In this document: positions 14,018 to 16,524 of the stretch, piece by piece
Position numbering within the stretch: the stretch's first letter is position 1
Layout of the letters: each line of letters begins with the position of its first letter
Source of the DNA: IDS-8 sp050738315
GTDB taxonomy: Bacteria; Pseudomonadota; Gammaproteobacteria; Steroidobacterales; Woeseiaceae
DNA length: 16,524 nt
Assembly: GCA_050738315.1 (NCBI GenBank)
Contig: JBOHZD010000101.1
Span: 1 to 16,524 of the forward strand
Reading direction: 5' to 3'
The notes under the pieces: generated by a model
What the model was told of the DNA's origin: nothing
Databases searched by the model: none
The model's input: only the letters and a program-made list of their open reading frames with translations
Program-made: the position numbers and the translations under genes

Positions 14018-15554
14018 CCGCTACGACGCCATCGTGATCGGCGCCGGTCACAACGGACTGGTTTGCGCTGCGCTGCTGGCAAAAGCCGGCCGGAAGGTGC
14101 TGGTACTGGAGGCCGGCGAAAGAGTGGGCGGCGCGGCGCAAACGCGGGCGTTCGCTGAAGACTATTCCGTGTCGTCCTGCGCGCATCTGCTTTATCAACT
14201 GCAGCCGCAGGTCATCAGGGATTTGGGACTGCGGATCGAATTCTCAGCGAGCAACCTGTCGACGATCGCGCTGGCGGAAGATGGGCGTCACGTGCGCATC
14301 AAAGGCGGACAAGCTGACAATGTCAGCGACGCCGACGCCGCCAGCCTGCGGGATTTCCACCGGCGCATGACACGCTTCTCCGACCTGCTGCAGAAGTATC
14401 TCAACAAGGCACCGCCGCGCCTCGCTAACGGCAAGAAGGACGACCTGCTGACCCTGGCGCAGCTCGGCTTCGATCTGCGCCGCCTCGGCCGCACAGAGAT
14501 GCGCGCGTTCCTCAGACTGATCGGCATGAACATGTTTGACGAAGTCGAGGAGCGATTCGAAAATCCGTTGCTGAAGGGCGCGCTCAGTCTCGACGCGGTC
14601 CTCGGTACCCACCTCGGTCCCCGCTCTCCAAATACGATCCTGACCTACCTGTATCGCCTGTCCGGCAATCACGGCAAAGTCAGTTCGCCAGCGGGCGGCA
14701 TGGGCAGCGTCGGCGAGGCCCTCGCCGGTTGCGCGCGGCTCCACGGCGCGACCATCCGCACCGGCATGCCGGTGCAAAAGGTCGTGGTCGAAAACGGGCG
14801 CGCAGCCGGCGTGGAATGCGCGAACGGCGACGTGTTTTCGAGCTGGGTGATTGTTTCCAACGCGGACCCGAAAGAAACGATCCTGAATCTCGTCGGCAGC
14901 CGCCATGTCGAGACCGGGTTCACACGGCGTATCCACAACATCCGCATGCGCGGCAACGCGGCGAAACTGCATATTGCGCTGGACGGCCTGCCGGCCATTG
15001 CGGGGCTCGAGAAGAAGGAGTTCGGCGACCGCCTGCTGATTGCCCCGAATCCGCACTATGTCGAGCGCGCTTTCAACCCTGCCAAATACGGGGAGTATTC
15101 TTCTGCACCGGTATTGGAGATTACGTTTCCGAGCTTTCGCGACCCGACGCTTGCGCCGACGGGCAGGCACGTGCTGTCCGCCATTGTTCAATATGCGCCT
15201 TACGCCCTGGACGGCGGCTGGACGGTCGATGCGCGTAACGCATTCCGGCAGCTCGCGATCGAAACCATCGCGAAATACGCGCCGGACCTGCCGCAGCGGA
15301 TGATCGCCTCGGAATTGCTGACGCCGTCGGACATCGAAAAGGAATTTCGCATCACCGGCGGGCACTGGCATCACGGCGAACTGACGCTGGATCAGTTTCT
15401 GTTCGTAAGGCCGGTGGCGGGCGCCGCGCAATACGCGATGCCGCTCGAGGGCCTGTATCTGTGCGGTGCCGGCAGCCATCCCGGCGGCGGTCTGACGGGC
15501 GCTTGCGGCCGCAACGCAGCGCGGATGATTCTCGCCACGGAAGCAGCCGCGTGA
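14010..15554 (+). CDS. FAD-dependent oxidoreductase, PYROXD2/phytoene-desaturase-like (second paralogue)
   Basis: A 514-residue paralogue of the preceding flavoprotein. The FAD fold is DAIVIGAGHNGL (6-17) with Glu34 and a GG pair at 40-41, and the C-terminal block is GLYLCGAGSHPGGGLTGACG (481-500). PAGGMGSVGEALAG and the FRDPTLAPTGRHVLSAIVQY region align by eye with the first copy (TDPTMAPPGKHFMSCFVQY), while other parts differ widely. This points to an old duplication with divergence, and the two could form a heteromeric enzyme or act in sequence. I start at ATG 14010, which overlaps the upstream stop by 8 nt (ATGACTGA); the frame is open 30 nt further up, but those residues lie inside the upstream gene and precede the fold. 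GGAG lies about 10 nt upstream. The GcvT-like gene begins 7 nt after its stop. Confidence 0.88.
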   Translation: MTDRYDAIVIGAGHNGLVCAALLAKAGRKVLVLEAGERVGGAAQTRAFAEDYSVSSCAHLLYQLQPQVIRDLGLRIEFSASNLSTIALAEDGRHVRIKGGQADNVSDADAASLRDFHRRMTRFSDLLQKYLNKAPPRLANGKKDDLLTLAQLGFDLRRLGRTEMRAFLRLIGMNMFDEVEERFENPLLKGALSLDAVLGTHLGPRSPNTILTYLYRLSGNHGKVSSPAGGMGSVGEALAGCARLHGATIRTGMPVQKVVVENGRAAGVECANGDVFSSWVIVSNADPKETILNLVGSRHVETGFTRRIHNIRMRGNAAKLHIALDGLPAIAGLEKKEFGDRLLIAPNPHYVERAFNPAKYGEYSSAPVLEITFPSFRDPTLAPTGRHVLSAIVQYAPYALDGGWTVDARNAFRQLAIETIAKYAPDLPQRMIASELLTPSDIEKEFRITGGHWHHGELTLDQFLFVRPVAGAAQYAMPLEGLYLCGAGSHPGGGLTGACGRNAARMILATEAAA

Positions 15555-15561
15555 GGAAGTT

Positions 15562-16524
15562 ATGGTGAACGTTCACGAAGTTCCGCAAACGAGACTCCGC
15601 TCGCCGTTCTGGCCGCGCCAGGCTGCACTGGATCGGCTGAACGCCTGGCACGAGTGGAAGGGTTATTCCAGCGCCGATGCTTTCTACGACGCGGACCTCG
15701 AATATTTTGCGATTCGCAACAGCACCGCGGTTTTCGATCTGACGCCGATGACGAAGTACCGCATCACCGGTCCGGATACGCTGGCCTATGTCGATCGGCT
15801 CGTCACTCGCGACATGCGCAAGATCAGGCCGGGGCGCGTTGCCTACGCTGCCTGGTGCAACGATCAGGGTCAGGTCATCGACGACGGCACGCTGTTTCAC
15901 TTGCGTGAAGGTGAATTCCGTCTCTGTTCGCAGGAGCGGCACCTTGCCTGGCTGACTGCCGCGGCGATCGGCATGGACGTGCACATCGTCGAGGAGACCG
16001 GCGACATCGCTGCGCTCGCGGTCCAGGGGCCAACCTCTTACAGCGTCCTGAAGAGCATGCAGCTCGACGGCCTGGAGAACCTGAAACCGTTCGGCCTGAT
16101 GCACTTCGACTTTGCAGGCAGCGAGCTGATGGTTTCCCGCACCGGCTTTACCGGCGACCTGGGCTACGAGTTCTGGATCGAGAATGCAAAAGCGGAAGCG
16201 CTGTGGGACGCGCTGTTCGAAGCGGGCGAGTTGTATGGCATTACGGCGATCGGCACCGATGCGCTCGATCTCGCGCGCATCGAAGCCGGGTTCCTGACCG
16301 CCGGCGTCGACTTCCTGCCCGCGGGCGCCACCGTGCGGACTGGGCGCTCGCGTTCGCCGTTCGAACTCGGCCTCGACTGGCTCGTTGATTTCAAGAAACC
16401 GAATTTCAACGGCCGCCGGGCGCTCGCGGAAGAGCAACGGCGCGGCTCCACCTGGCAACTCGTCAAGCTCGACATCGAAGGCAACAAGCCCGCCCATCAC
16501 TCCTATATTTACAAGGGCGCGAGC
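15562..16524 (+). CDS. GcvT-family aminomethyltransferase (folate-binding), C-terminus cut by window edge
   Basis: The first 321 residues of an open frame that continues past the right edge. It starts at an ATG with GAGGA 4 nt upstream, 7 nt after the second flavoprotein. The fold matches GcvT/aminomethyltransferases: YFAIRNSTAVFDLTPMTKYRITG (48-70), NDQGQVIDDGTL (100-111, with the conserved Asp pair 107-108 expected near the folate and substrate), LAVQGPTSY around 155 and SRTGFTGDLGYEFWI around 190-210. Family members move a one-carbon unit from an amine or sulfonium to tetrahydrofolate; relatives include glycine-cleavage T protein, the C-terminal half of sarcosine and dimethylglycine dehydrogenases, and DmdA. 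No GcvH or GcvP is present, and it stands next to two flavoproteins, so a sarcosine-dehydrogenase-like split system is more likely than glycine cleavage. The substrate is inferred only loosely. Confidence 0.88.
   Translation, partial: MVNVHEVPQTRLRSPFWPRQAALDRLNAWHEWKGYSSADAFYDADLEYFAIRNSTAVFDLTPMTKYRITGPDTLAYVDRLVTRDMRKIRPGRVAYAAWCNDQGQVIDDGTLFHLREGEFRLCSQERHLAWLTAAAIGMDVHIVEETGDIAALAVQGPTSYSVLKSMQLDGLENLKPFGLMHFDFAGSELMVSRTGFTGDLGYEFWIENAKAEALWDALFEAGELYGITAIGTDALDLARIEAGFLTAGVDFLPAGATVRTGRSRSPFELGLDWLVDFKKPNFNGRRALAEEQRRGSTWQLVKLDIEGNKPAHHSYIYKGAS

Noticed and set aside
14244..15479. Minus-strand open frame of 411 codons opposite the second flavoprotein
   Set aside because: Shadow of a real gene: the plus-strand product has both FAD motifs in place, while the antisense product resembles no family.
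12401..15554. The two flavoproteins as carotenoid (phytoene) desaturases
   Set aside because: They share the family fold, but no phytoene synthase, cyclase or prenyl transferase is nearby and the neighbours are amine and folate enzymes.
15352..16500. Minus-strand open frame of 382 codons spanning the flavoprotein and GcvT junction
   Set aside because: It crosses two real plus-strand genes with clear motifs and has no domain signal.

Overview
The window looks like a high-GC gammaproteobacterial chromosome segment. The evidence is Pseudomonas-type Spu/Pau gene content, an E. coli-type PotFGHI transporter, a BetI-like TetR regulator and GC-rich codon use; genus cannot be read from the sequence. 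Nearly all of it is coding. The theme is uptake and breakdown of amines, above all polyamines.

Layout. Positions 1-3901 (minus strand) hold a tight polyamine-catabolism operon, read right to left: gamma-glutamyl-GABA hydrolase (PuuD/SpuA-like), gamma-glutamylpolyamine synthetase (PuuA/SpuB-like), polyamine:pyruvate-type aminotransferase (SpuC-like), and the N-terminal part of an agmatinase-family ureohydrolase cut by the window edge. A lone plus-strand maleylacetoacetate isomerase-like gene (4077-4724) interrupts the minus-strand genes. Positions 4755-8744 (minus) encode a complete polyamine ABC importer: lipoprotein binding protein, ATPase and two permeases. Upstream of it, in the same orientation, are an acyl-CoA dehydrogenase (8788-9945) and a BetI-like TetR regulator (9961-10590).

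Positions 10591-10990 are a 400-base divergent intergenic region. It contains three copies (two direct, one inverted) of a REP-like repeat of about 37 bp and, near its right end, an 11+4+11 bp perfect inverted repeat that looks like a TetR-family operator. To its right, on the plus strand, is a compact operon: a glutamate-1-semialdehyde-aminotransferase-like class III PLP enzyme, two tandem paralogous PYROXD2/phytoene-desaturase-type FAD proteins whose genes overlap by 8 nt, and a GcvT-family folate-dependent aminomethyltransferase cut by the right edge.

How it may work together. The left half should import putrescine or related polyamines, glutamylate or transaminate them, and release GABA; agmatine would feed in through the ureohydrolase. 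The right operon combines a transaminase, two flavoproteins and a folate one-carbon acceptor. That combination suggests oxidative breakdown of an amine, possibly N-methylated, with one-carbon units passed to tetrahydrofolate. No PuuB-type oxidase or PuuC-type aldehyde dehydrogenase is visible in the window. The right-hand operon, its putative operator and its unknown substrate are the most promising candidates for something undescribed.
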